Virus record (IMG/VR): IMGVR_UViG_3300025141_015469
Coordinates: 1 to 46,346 of that record
DNA: 46,346 nucleotides
Direction: 5' to 3' (one strand)
DNA from: a virus
In this document: positions 6,332 to 14,400 of the stretch, in pieces
How the letters are laid out: the number at the start of each line of letters is the position of its first letter
Numbering within the stretch: the stretch's first letter is position 1
Made by a program: the position numbers and the translations under genes
Notes under the pieces: model-generated
Told to the model about the DNA's origin: nothing
Database searches by the model: none
Seen by the model: only the letters and a program-made list of their open reading frames with translations

Positions 6332-7108
6332 GTGCCCCACATATCTTTTTCAGAATTAAAGTTGTGGAATGAGTGTGCTTGGAAGCACAAGCTTGTTTAT
6401 TTAGATGGCATTAAAGCCTTCGAGGGAAACGAACATACTGCCTTTGGTACAGCCATACACTCCACATGTGAGCAATTGGTTGAAAACAATATTAAAAACG
6501 CACCAGAATATTTTCAGGAAGAATTTTTAAAAGAATTGCAGAAACTGCCCGACGGCCACGAATTAAAAAAAGATCTTGTGGTAAGCATGCGTACTCAGGG
6601 GTGTATGCTAGTCGGCTATATATTACCTGTCTTAAAGGAATATTTTGGAAATTATGAGTTAATCTCTGTCGAAGAAAAGCTATATGAGCCCATTAAGGAA
6701 TATGATGATTACAATTTCAAAGGGTACATTGATTTAGTTGTTAAAACAGATGATGGAAAGTACCATATTATTGATTGGAAAACGTGCTCCTGGGGTTGGG
6801 ATACAAGACGCAAAAGCGACAGAATGACGACATATCAATTAACATTGTATAAGCACTTTTTCTGTATCAAACACGGAATAGACCCAACATCGGCTACAAC
6901 TCACTTTGCGCTTCTTAAGAGAACAGCCAAAAAAAATAATGTGGAACTGTTTAAGGTCACGAGCGGCAACAAAAAAACTGAAAATGCACTTAAATTATTG
7001 TATAAAGCCCTTTATAATTTAACTAACAAAAATTACATTAAAAATCGAATGGCATGCCAAGGAAAATTTGGCCCATGCGAGTTTTTAAAGACACAATATT
7101 GTAATTAA
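6332..7108 (+). CDS. PD-(D/E)XK nuclease, Cas4/RecB-like exonuclease
   Basis: 258 residues from a GTG start right after the preceding TAA, with AAAGG upstream. Core motifs of the RecB-type nuclease fold are present: FGTAIHSTCEQ (His43), GYIDLVV (Asp134), IIDWKT (Asp148 and Lys150), and a QxxxY-like helix (YQLTLYKHF). One cysteine near the N-terminus (Cys15, NECAWKHK) and three at the C-terminus (Cys242, Cys249, Cys257) mirror the 4Fe-4S layout of Cas4/AddB nucleases, though the CX6CX7C spacing is looser. Probable role: DNA end processing in phage recombination or host DNA breakdown. No cas genes are nearby. Confidence 0.82.
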   Translation: MPHISFSELKLWNECAWKHKLVYLDGIKAFEGNEHTAFGTAIHSTCEQLVENNIKNAPEYFQEEFLKELQKLPDGHELKKDLVVSMRTQGCMLVGYILPVLKEYFGNYELISVEEKLYEPIKEYDDYNFKGYIDLVVKTDDGKYHIIDWKTCSWGWDTRRKSDRMTTYQLTLYKHFFCIKHGIDPTSATTHFALLKRTAKKNNVELFKVTSGNKKTENALKLLYKALYNLTNKNYIKNRMACQGKFGPCEFLKTQYCN

Positions 7109-7121
7109 GAGGCAAATAAAC

Positions 7122-8390
7122 ATGAGTGAAAAAATTAAGATCATGACTATCAGTGATATGCCCTTCGCTCCATCCGGCGTGGGGACTCAAACAAGATATA
7201 TCATAGAAAGCATGCTACAGACCGGTAAATATAGGTTTGTCAGCTTGGGGGGAGCTATGGCCCACCCCGGACACAACCCAATTAAGACAGAAGAGTGGGG
7301 CGATGACTGGGTTACTTTTCCTGTAGATGGGTATGGATCCCAAGAAATTGTAAGGTCTATGCTTCGGCAAGAGAGACCAGACATACTTTGGTTTATGACA
7401 GATCCTCGTTTTTGGGGCTGGCTGTGGGAGATAGAAAATGAAATTCGTCCGCTAGTTCCTATGATTTATTATCACGTTTGGGATAATTATCCGTATCCGA
7501 CATATAACAAACAATACTACGAGTCTAACGACATGGTCGTAACAATTTCTAAAGTAACGGACGATATTGTTAAAACGGTCGCACCAGCCGTAAAATCGAT
7601 TTATTTACCACATGCAGTAAATACAGAATCGTTTAAAAAGCACGATGAGGCGCCCGTTCAAGAATTTGCTAAAAATAGCTTCGATGAAAAATACGATCCA
7701 AATAAGTTCATCTTTTTTTGGAATAACAGAAACGCGAGACGAAAGCAGAGCGGCTCATTAATTTTTTGGTTTAAAAAGTTTTTGGATGTAGTTGGAAACG
7801 ACAAAGCATGCCTAATAATGCACACAGATATTAAAGATGCACATGGCCAGGATTTAGAAAAAATTATTAATCACCTTGGGTTAACGAATGGAGAAGTGCT
7901 TTTTTCACAGCAGAAGGTCGAACCCGAGATCTTGTCCATGTTATATAATATGGCAGATTGTACAGTCAATATTTCAGATGCCGAAGGGTTTGGTTTGGCA
8001 ACGTTGGAATCTCTTGCGTGCGAAACTCCGATTATTGTTAACATGACCGGTGGCCTACAGGAACAAGTTACTGACGGAGAAGAATTCTTCGGCATCGGCT
8101 TAAAACCAACATCGAAAGGTATCATAGGATCCCAGGAAATACCATGGATTTACGAGGATAGACTTTCTGAAGAATCTGTTGTTGATGCGCTATTAAAAAT
8201 ATATAATATGTCGGAAGAGGAAAGGAGCGAACTAGGAAGAAAGGGCAGAAATCACGTAATGACAAATTATAATTTTGATAATTTTGTTAAAAGGTGGGAT
8301 GAGTTATTCACAGCAGTTCACGACGAAAGTGGATCATGGGATACGCGGAAACCGTATGATAATCGTTGGGTTTTAAAGGAGATTGTATGA
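7122..8390 (+). CDS. GT4-family glycosyltransferase
   Basis: 422 residues, GT-B fold. The N-terminal acceptor domain begins with a glycine-rich loop (MPFAPSGVGTQTRYI). The donor domain carries the retaining GT4 EX7E motif in DAEGFGLATLESLACETPIIV near residue 287, followed by a nucleotide-sugar loop (NMTGGLQEQV). It opens the glycan cassette after an intergenic gap of 13 bases with a GAGG site. The product would transfer a sugar from an NDP donor; which one cannot be told. Its last codons overlap the next glycosyltransferase start as ATGA. Confidence 0.88.
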   Translation: MSEKIKIMTISDMPFAPSGVGTQTRYIIESMLQTGKYRFVSLGGAMAHPGHNPIKTEEWGDDWVTFPVDGYGSQEIVRSMLRQERPDILWFMTDPRFWGWLWEIENEIRPLVPMIYYHVWDNYPYPTYNKQYYESNDMVVTISKVTDDIVKTVAPAVKSIYLPHAVNTESFKKHDEAPVQEFAKNSFDEKYDPNKFIFFWNNRNARRKQSGSLIFWFKKFLDVVGNDKACLIMHTDIKDAHGQDLEKIINHLGLTNGEVLFSQQKVEPEILSMLYNMADCTVNISDAEGFGLATLESLACETPIIVNMTGGLQEQVTDGEEFFGIGLKPTSKGIIGSQEIPWIYEDRLSEESVVDALLKIYNMSEEERSELGRKGRNHVMTNYNFDNFVKRWDELFTAVHDESGSWDTRKPYDNRWVLKEIV

Positions 8391-9658
8391 AAAAGAAAGT
8401 ATTAGTACGAGCACCGGTACTTACCAGATCAGGGTATGGTGAACATTCGCGATTTGTTTTGAGGGCTTTGCGACAACACGAGGACGAAATAGACATTTAT
8501 CTACTCCCAGTTAATTGGGGAAAATGCGGGTGGATATATAATGATGACGAAGAGCGCCGCTGGCTGGACTCCTTGATTAATAAGACGGCCCACTACCACC
8601 AAGAAGGCAACCCACAGTATGATGCCAGCATTCAGGTTACGATTCCAAACGAATGGGAGCGATTTGCGCCAATAAACATTGGTGTGACTGCGGGGATAGA
8701 AACCAACATAGTCGCCCCGGTGTGGCTAGAAAAATGCAATTTAATGGACAAAGTAATTACCATCTCCAATCATTCGAAGAGCGGATTCCAAAACACAGTA
8801 TATGATGCGGTGCACAAAGAGACTGGACAAAAGTTTCCACTGAAATGTACAACGCCTGTAGAGGTTGTACACTACCCTGTTAAAAAATATGAAGAATCAA
8901 AAATCAACTTGAAATTAAAAACGGATTTTAATTTTTTAGCCATGGCGCAATGGGCCGGCCGCAAGAATTTAGAAAATACAATCACTTGGTTTGTTGAAGA
9001 GTTCATTGATAATCCTGAAGTCGGCCTCGTTGTAAAAACGTTTGCTGAAGGTAATTCTGTTATGGATCGGCATAGAATAGAGGATCGCCTAACAAGCCTG
9101 TTGAAAAAATATGAAAATAGAAAATGTAAAGTTTATTTTTTCCATGGCGATATGACGGACCAAGAGATTCATTCTATTTACAAACATCCAAAAATAAAAG
9201 CACTTGTTTCTCTGGCCCATGGCGAAGGGTTTGGTCTCCCGTTGTTTGAAGCAGCATATTCTGGGATCCCTGTAATAGCACCAGAATGGAGTGGCCACTT
9301 AGACTTTCTCTGCGCGCCAAAGAAAGACAAGAAGACTGGTAATGAAAAAATAAAGCCATATTTCGCATGCGTGGAATATGACATACAACCAATAGCAGAT
9401 GAAGTTGTTTGGGATGGGGTGCTGGAAAAGGGCGCTATGTGGTGTTATGCACAGCAAGGCTCTTACAAAATGAGACTAAGAGAAGTATATAAGGATTATG
9501 GAAGATTTAAAAAACAAGCCAATGAGTTGAAAAAATGGGTATGTAAGAATTTTTCACAAGAAGACCAGTATAAAAAAATGTATAACTCTTTAGAAATAAA
9601 AGAAAATTTTGATGTGGAGGACTGGCTAGATAGCCTAGACGTTCAGGTTAATGAATGA
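8387..9658 (+). CDS. GT4-family glycosyltransferase
   Basis: 423 residues, starting at the ATG (8387) that overlaps the previous TGA, with AAAGGA six bases upstream. A longer frame from 8366 would lie within the neighbour. Paralogous in layout to the preceding enzyme: N-terminal loop VLTRSGYGEHSRF, donor-binding EX7E in HGEGFGLPLFEAAYSGIPVIAPEWSGH near residue 280, and an AGRKNLENTI segment marking the start of the second Rossmann domain. The C-terminus ends in an acidic tail. Probable second transfer step of the same glycan chain. Confidence 0.87.
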   Translation: MKKKVLVRAPVLTRSGYGEHSRFVLRALRQHEDEIDIYLLPVNWGKCGWIYNDDEERRWLDSLINKTAHYHQEGNPQYDASIQVTIPNEWERFAPINIGVTAGIETNIVAPVWLEKCNLMDKVITISNHSKSGFQNTVYDAVHKETGQKFPLKCTTPVEVVHYPVKKYEESKINLKLKTDFNFLAMAQWAGRKNLENTITWFVEEFIDNPEVGLVVKTFAEGNSVMDRHRIEDRLTSLLKKYENRKCKVYFFHGDMTDQEIHSIYKHPKIKALVSLAHGEGFGLPLFEAAYSGIPVIAPEWSGHLDFLCAPKKDKKTGNEKIKPYFACVEYDIQPIADEVVWDGVLEKGAMWCYAQQGSYKMRLREVYKDYGRFKKQANELKKWVCKNFSQEDQYKKMYNSLEIKENFDVEDWLDSLDVQVNE

Positions 9659-10485
9659 TTGTTTTTGTAGCTGATTTTTTTGTTAACGAAATCCTCGGCG
9701 GCGGAGAACTAAACAACGAAGAGTTCATACAGATAGCCGCACAGCGCCTCCCAGTAAAAAAAATCAACTCTCACAATGTGACGTTAAATTTTTTGTATGA
9801 GTACAGAGATGCTAATTTCGTAATCGCAAATTATATTAATTTAAGATCAGACGCCAAAGATTATATAACGAATAATTTAAGTTATGTCATTTATGAGCAT
9901 GACCACAAATATTTAGTGAATAGGAATCCAGCATTGTTTGAAGATTTTGTTGCCCCAAAGGAAGCGCTTGTCAATTATGATTTTTGTCGGCGCGCCAAAG
10001 CAGTGTTGTGCCAGTCCGCCTTCCACTCCAACATCGTTAGAAAGAATTTAAATTTAAGCAATATAGTGAATTTAGGGGGCAATTTGTGGTCTAAAGAATC
10101 TTTGGATGCAATAGAACAGTATTCCAACAAAGAAAAAAAGGACGTCTGCTCTATAATGGATTCTCAAATATCTCATAAAAACACCAGGGAGGCGGTGTTA
10201 TATTGTAAACACAAAAATTTAGAATATGAATTGATAGGAAAAAATGATTACCTAACATTTTTAGATAAGCTAAGCAATAACAATAAGCTGGTCTTTTTTC
10301 CAAAAACCCCGGAAACTCTGTCTAGAATTGTTGTCGAGGCCAGGATGATGGGTATGAGCACGATTACAAATAAAATAATTGGCGCCACCGGAGAAGAGTG
10401 GTTCTCTATAAAGGGGAAGGATTTAGTTGACCACATGAGAGAGAAACGAACGACGATCACGAATACGATTTTAAATATTTTTTAA
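9655..10485 (+). CDS. putative GT-B glycosyltransferase
   Basis: 276 residues; start ATGA overlaps the preceding stop. The N-terminus begins with strand-loop VADFFVNEILGGGELNNEEF, similar to acceptor loops of GT4-like enzymes. The C-terminal part, KLVFFPKTPETLSRIVVEARMMGMSTITNKIIGATGEEWF, matches the donor domain of short GT-B proteins (the conserved Glu of VVEAR). It lacks a full EX7E motif and is 140 residues shorter than its neighbours, so donor specificity and activity are uncertain. Context strongly supports a glycan role. Confidence 0.65.
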   Translation: MIVFVADFFVNEILGGGELNNEEFIQIAAQRLPVKKINSHNVTLNFLYEYRDANFVIANYINLRSDAKDYITNNLSYVIYEHDHKYLVNRNPALFEDFVAPKEALVNYDFCRRAKAVLCQSAFHSNIVRKNLNLSNIVNLGGNLWSKESLDAIEQYSNKEKKDVCSIMDSQISHKNTREAVLYCKHKNLEYELIGKNDYLTFLDKLSNNNKLVFFPKTPETLSRIVVEARMMGMSTITNKIIGATGEEWFSIKGKDLVDHMREKRTTITNTILNIF

Positions 10486-10486
10486 A

Positions 10487-11404
10487 ATGAAAATCTTATT
10501 AGTTATAAATAAAACATTGTCTAACGGCAAAGCAGAGTGGCTTGATGGCGGCTATTGGAACCTTTTTTTACCACTAGAAAAGATGGGCCACAATGTTCGT
10601 CTTTACGATACCGTGAGGGGTGAACGCGCCGAGTTTTCAAAAACAGTAGATACATTTAAGCCAGATTTGATCTTTTGTTGCATGACGGGCGACGCGTCCT
10701 TGACGCCAAATGAACCTTGGGAAGAGATAATTCAAGAAACACAAAAAGGTAATTGCAAAACGTTCAATTGGTTTTGTGACGATACTTGGAGGTTCGAAAG
10801 CTTTTCTAGCCAGGTTTGTAATCATTTTCATGTGTGTTCAACGCCGGAAATAGAGTATATTGAAAAGTTTAAAGAAGTTGGATATAACAATATTATATTA
10901 GGCTTTTGGTATACCAACATTGATTTTTATCCCAAGAAAGCTGTCAAAAAGAACGACATTAGTTTTTGTGGGCAGCTAAATTTAGATAGAAGATATTTTA
11001 TTAATTATTTAATAGAAAACGGGATAGACGTAAAACACCATCACGGTTTAACGCCCAAAGAGATGATTCAATCGATTGCAGAGTCAAAGATAGGCATAAA
11101 TTTCAGCAAAAACTATAATGCGAATCCACCAGTGCTGCAAATGAAAGGGAGAATGGTTGAAGTGCCCGCAGCGAATGCTTTATTGTTTACGGAATACGCT
11201 CCCGGGTTAGAAGAGCATTTTATAATCGATAAGGAAGTTATAACCTTTAAATCATCATACGAGATGTTTAAAAAAGCTGATTTTTTGCTTAAAAACCCAA
11301 AGATAATAGAAGAAGTTGCTAATAACGGGCATAAAAGATTTCTGAAAGACCACGAATCTATGGTGCGCTTGACCAGTGCAATAAACAAGATAATGAAACT
11401 ATGA
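10487..11404 (+). CDS. CgeB-like glycosyltransferase
   Basis: 305 residues, one base after the previous stop. The N-terminal half has the DGGYWNLFLPLEKMGH loop and WFCDDTWRF, and the C-terminal half has KGRMVEVPAANALLFTEYAPGLEEHF followed by a helix-rich tail (VANNGHKRFLKDHE). These are hallmarks of the spore-maturation CgeB / glycosyl-transferase 1_2 group, in which the glutamate of MVEVPA sits where GT4 enzymes carry EX7E. Expected to add a sugar to a lipid-linked or protein-linked chain. Ends in ATGA overlap with the next CgeB-like gene. Confidence 0.78.
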   Translation: MKILLVINKTLSNGKAEWLDGGYWNLFLPLEKMGHNVRLYDTVRGERAEFSKTVDTFKPDLIFCCMTGDASLTPNEPWEEIIQETQKGNCKTFNWFCDDTWRFESFSSQVCNHFHVCSTPEIEYIEKFKEVGYNNIILGFWYTNIDFYPKKAVKKNDISFCGQLNLDRRYFINYLIENGIDVKHHHGLTPKEMIQSIAESKIGINFSKNYNANPPVLQMKGRMVEVPAANALLFTEYAPGLEEHFIIDKEVITFKSSYEMFKKADFLLKNPKIIEEVANNGHKRFLKDHESMVRLTSAINKIMKL

Positions 11405-12294
11405 AAATATATATTAAAGAACACAAAAACCATGCGGGGAAATGGATATACGCCGGATATAAATCAGCCTGGGAACAGTTAGGATACGATGTTGAATATT
11501 ATTCTGACTTACACGACATCAAAGAAGAAAATTATCAATTAATGGCAATTGATGCAGATGTAAATTTTAGCAACATTTCTAAACTAGAGAAGGCTGACAA
11601 AGTCTATCTATATGTACAGCCTAATCGATTTCCGCTTCCATGGGGGTCTCACCCTAATTTTGTTAGCCTTTGTCACCCGAGTGTCATCGATGAAATCATA
11701 AAGATGGATAATGTACATAAATGGGCTTTCGGCATCATCACCGACTTTCACGATAAATGGGGGGACGTAAATGAAATACCTTTAGCTTTTGATTCAGTTA
11801 ATTATGCACCGGCAGAAAACGAAAAATATCAGTTTGATGTGTGCTTCATTGGAGGCTGGGCGAACAACGGGTTTGATGAAAAACGAAAAATAATGATACA
11901 GCACTTATCACCATTTAAAGACTCTGGTCTTAAATGTGGGTTCTTTATCGATAGGGGGATATCGCATGCTGAAGAAAATTTAATTTTAAGCAATAGCAAG
12001 CTTGCAATAAATATACACGATGCGTATCAACGCACCTTGGGCCTAGATACAAACGAAAGAACTTTCAAATCTTTAGGGTTGACAGGCCTTTTAGTTAGTG
12101 ATACTATCAGTCAAATAGAAAACTTATTCCCAGAGATGCCAATGTATGATTCACCAGACGAAATGATGAATTTAGTTAAAAAATATATTGACATGGCACC
12201 TCAAGATGTGGTAGACTTAAAGCTGGCGAATAGAAAAAAGATCTTAGACGACCACACCTATATTAGTCGTGCTAAGTACATGAGAGACTTATAA
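11401..12294 (+). CDS. CgeB-like glycosyltransferase, second copy
   Basis: 297 residues with the same overall plan as the upstream gene: an N-terminal domain with HAGKWIYAGYKSAWEQLGYDV, a middle FDVCFIGGWANNGFDEKRK, and a C-terminal NERTFKSLGLTGLLVSDTISQIENLF segment with the usual tail (HTYISRAKYMRDL). The glutamate of NERTFKSLG is in the donor-site position. It probably arose from an old CgeB-type duplication but is very divergent from its neighbour, so likely uses a different sugar or acceptor. It directly abuts the phosphatase gene. Confidence 0.72.
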   Translation: MKIYIKEHKNHAGKWIYAGYKSAWEQLGYDVEYYSDLHDIKEENYQLMAIDADVNFSNISKLEKADKVYLYVQPNRFPLPWGSHPNFVSLCHPSVIDEIIKMDNVHKWAFGIITDFHDKWGDVNEIPLAFDSVNYAPAENEKYQFDVCFIGGWANNGFDEKRKIMIQHLSPFKDSGLKCGFFIDRGISHAEENLILSNSKLAINIHDAYQRTLGLDTNERTFKSLGLTGLLVSDTISQIENLFPEMPMYDSPDEMMNLVKKYIDMAPQDVVDLKLANRKKILDDHTYISRAKYMRDL

Positions 12295-12615
12295 ATGGTA
12301 ATATTTATTGATATAGACGAAACAATCTGCATATCCCCAGAGGACAGGGATTATAATAAATCTGTACCTATTGTAGAAAATATTCAAAAAGCAAATAAGT
12401 TATATGATGACGGCCATACTATAATATACTGGACAGCTAGGGGTACCGTCACTGGTATTGATTGGAGACAAACAACGCAAGAACAATTTAAAAAATGGGG
12501 CGTTAAACACCATGAGCTTAAAATGGGAAAACCGTATTATGATGTTTTTATTGATGACAAGAATATGAATGTGAAGGATTGGAATGAAAGTAGCTTTAGT
12601 AATACCGAGTTATAA
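12295..12615 (+). CDS. HAD-superfamily phosphatase, capsule-biosynthesis type
   Basis: 106 residues, a minimal HAD domain without a large cap. Motif I is DIDET (Asp6, Asp8, Thr10), motif II is YWTARG, and motifs III/IV are represented by the lysine of MGKPYYD and by FIDDKN. Such small enzymes occur in capsule/LPS clusters and remove phosphate from sugar phosphates. Its last 32 bases are overlapped by the GT2 gene in another frame. A natural substrate could be a sugar or 2-keto-3-deoxy sugar phosphate made by neighbouring enzymes, which is inference. Confidence 0.8.
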   Translation: MVIFIDIDETICISPEDRDYNKSVPIVENIQKANKLYDDGHTIIYWTARGTVTGIDWRQTTQEQFKKWGVKHHELKMGKPYYDVFIDDKNMNVKDWNESSFSNTEL

Positions 12616-13321
12616 CTCGTCTGATTTTTTGTCTGACTGTGTACAATCTGCAACTTCACAATCCTACGACAATTTAAAAATTTATATATATGATAATGAA
12701 AGTATAGACGGCAGTTATGAGTTGGCTAAAAAATTAGCTAGCGAAAATAAATTAATCGATGTGGTACAAGTAAAGAATTTTTATAAAAATTCCTACAGAG
12801 AGGCTTTTGACCACTCTTTCGAAAATTTAGATTTTGACTACATAACTTTTCTAGCGTCAGATGATTACATTTCAAAAGAATATATTTCTTCTTATATGTC
12901 GATAATATCTAAAAGCTCAAATAATATAAAGTGTGTTCAAAGCCACGCACAGGGAGTTATGAATGGCAGAATAATAGATACTTTGTCTCACAGCTACAAA
13001 AGCTTAAGTTCATTTAAAAAGCAGTGTTTGATTAAAAGCCCTGTAGTGACGCCAACCGTCATGTATCACAAATCAATATATGAACATTTAGTACCTCAAG
13101 CACATATCAGCAACTCTGTTGCGTTTGCCGGCGCCGAAGACTATGACACGTATTGTAACTTGGCGGATAAGGAAATATTTATTTATCCAATACCAAAAAT
13201 GTTGGGATATCATTATAGATGGCATACCAAACAAAACACCTGGCAGGTTAAAAAAAATAAAGAAAACATAGACTATGATAAAATGATACAAGAATATTGG
13301 AGTGAAAAATGGAAAGTTTAA
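12584..13321 (+). CDS. GT2-family glycosyltransferase
   Basis: 245 residues, GT-A fold. The N-terminus MKVALVIPSYNSSDFLSDCV is the classic GT2 opening, DNESIDGSYE binds the nucleotide, and the metal-binding DXD equivalent is FLASDDYIS near residue 94. The C-terminal part contains GAEDYDTY (acceptor-site ED) and a YHYRWH segment. Inverting transferases of this type build O-antigen and capsule chains. AAGGA sits upstream inside the phosphatase gene. It is translationally linked to the NeuB-like gene by a 13-base overlap. Confidence 0.87.
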   Translation: MKVALVIPSYNSSDFLSDCVQSATSQSYDNLKIYIYDNESIDGSYELAKKLASENKLIDVVQVKNFYKNSYREAFDHSFENLDFDYITFLASDDYISKEYISSYMSIISKSSNNIKCVQSHAQGVMNGRIIDTLSHSYKSLSSFKKQCLIKSPVVTPTVMYHKSIYEHLVPQAHISNSVAFAGAEDYDTYCNLADKEIFIYPIPKMLGYHYRWHTKQNTWQVKKNKENIDYDKMIQEYWSEKWKV

Positions 13322-14400
13322 TAAAAGAAAATATTTTTAAAGATCTGTTCGTTCTTGAATTAGCTAGTAATCACTGGGGTAGCCTAAAGAGAGGAAAGCA
13401 GATTGTTAAGCAATTTGCAAAAGTGGTAAAGAAACACAACATCAAAGCCGCCATAAAACTACAGCTAAGAGATTTAGACACCTTTATACATAAAGACCAC
13501 ACAGGCGATGGCGCAAACGTTGAGCTAAAGTCGCTTCCAAAAAAAACCAGATATATACAAAAAATATCAAGAACTAGATTGTCAAATCAAAATTACAAAA
13601 AGCTAATAGAATACATTAAAAAGATGGGCTGTATACCAATGGCAACACCATTTGATGAACCATCAGTTGATCTTTGTGTAGAAATGGGACTTGGCATACT
13701 TAAAGTGGCTAGTTCTGATATCAATGATTGGTTGTTATTGAATAAAATGGCCTCGACAAAACTACCAGTCATTGTATCAACCGGCGGCGCCAGTGAAAAG
13801 CAAATCGACGATTTTGTAAAATTCTTTAAGAAAAGAAATGTTCCCATTGCAATAAATCATTGTGTTTCAAAATACCCTAGTGAAGATGGAGAGCTAGAGC
13901 TAAATCAGATTGATTTTCTTAAACAAAAGTACCCAGATATAACTATTGGATTTTCTACTCATGAATATACAGACTGGCACTCTTCCATGCACATTTCATA
14001 CGCTAAAGGAGCCAGAGCTTGGGAGCGGCACATAGACATTCCATACCCAGAAGGCCACGAACAGAAAGAAATTACAAAATATTGTTCCACCCCTGAGCAG
14101 GTGGATATATGGTTTTCTGCGTTTAAAAAAGCTAAAATTATGTGTGGTTCAACAAACACAAAAGAGCGAAGGATAGTCGATAATAAAGAAGCAAAATACT
14201 TACAAGCTTTACACCGAGGTCTTTACTTGAAAACAAGCTTAAAGAAGGGTGATGCTATAACTTTAGATTGTTTATACAGCGCTGTGCCTTTTCAAGCAGA
14301 TATAAACCACTTAAGCAGTAGAAACTTTATTAATGAAGAGTATATATGTACAAAAGACATGAAAAAAGACGAACCACTCACAGCAGACAAAATAGCATGA
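13309..14400 (+). CDS. neuB: NeuB-like sialic/nonulosonic acid synthase
   Basis: Family members condense phosphoenolpyruvate with an N-acetyl-hexosamine-type sugar to form a 9-carbon ulosonic acid. 363 residues: TIM barrel with ELASNHWGS (residues 17-25), AAIKLQLRDLDTF, KVASSDINDW, VIVSTGG, the metal-ligand motifs GFSTHEY and WERHIDI, then a C-terminal SAF (antifreeze-like) domain (HRGLYLKTSLKKGDAI). Both NeuB domains are present at the usual length. No NeuC epimerase and no NeuA CMP-transferase lie in the window, so the product need not be sialic acid itself. The gene symbol denotes family only. Confidence 0.85.
   Translation: MESLIKENIFKDLFVLELASNHWGSLKRGKQIVKQFAKVVKKHNIKAAIKLQLRDLDTFIHKDHTGDGANVELKSLPKKTRYIQKISRTRLSNQNYKKLIEYIKKMGCIPMATPFDEPSVDLCVEMGLGILKVASSDINDWLLLNKMASTKLPVIVSTGGASEKQIDDFVKFFKKRNVPIAINHCVSKYPSEDGELELNQIDFLKQKYPDITIGFSTHEYTDWHSSMHISYAKGARAWERHIDIPYPEGHEQKEITKYCSTPEQVDIWFSAFKKAKIMCGSTNTKERRIVDNKEAKYLQALHRGLYLKTSLKKGDAITLDCLYSAVPFQADINHLSSRNFINEEYICTKDMKKDEPLTADKIA

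Noticed and set aside
14346-14396. N-terminal extension of the ThDP enzyme
   Set aside because: The extension overlaps neuB by 51 more bases and adds residues unlike the family; ATG at 14397 gives an ATGA overlap and the usual N-terminus.
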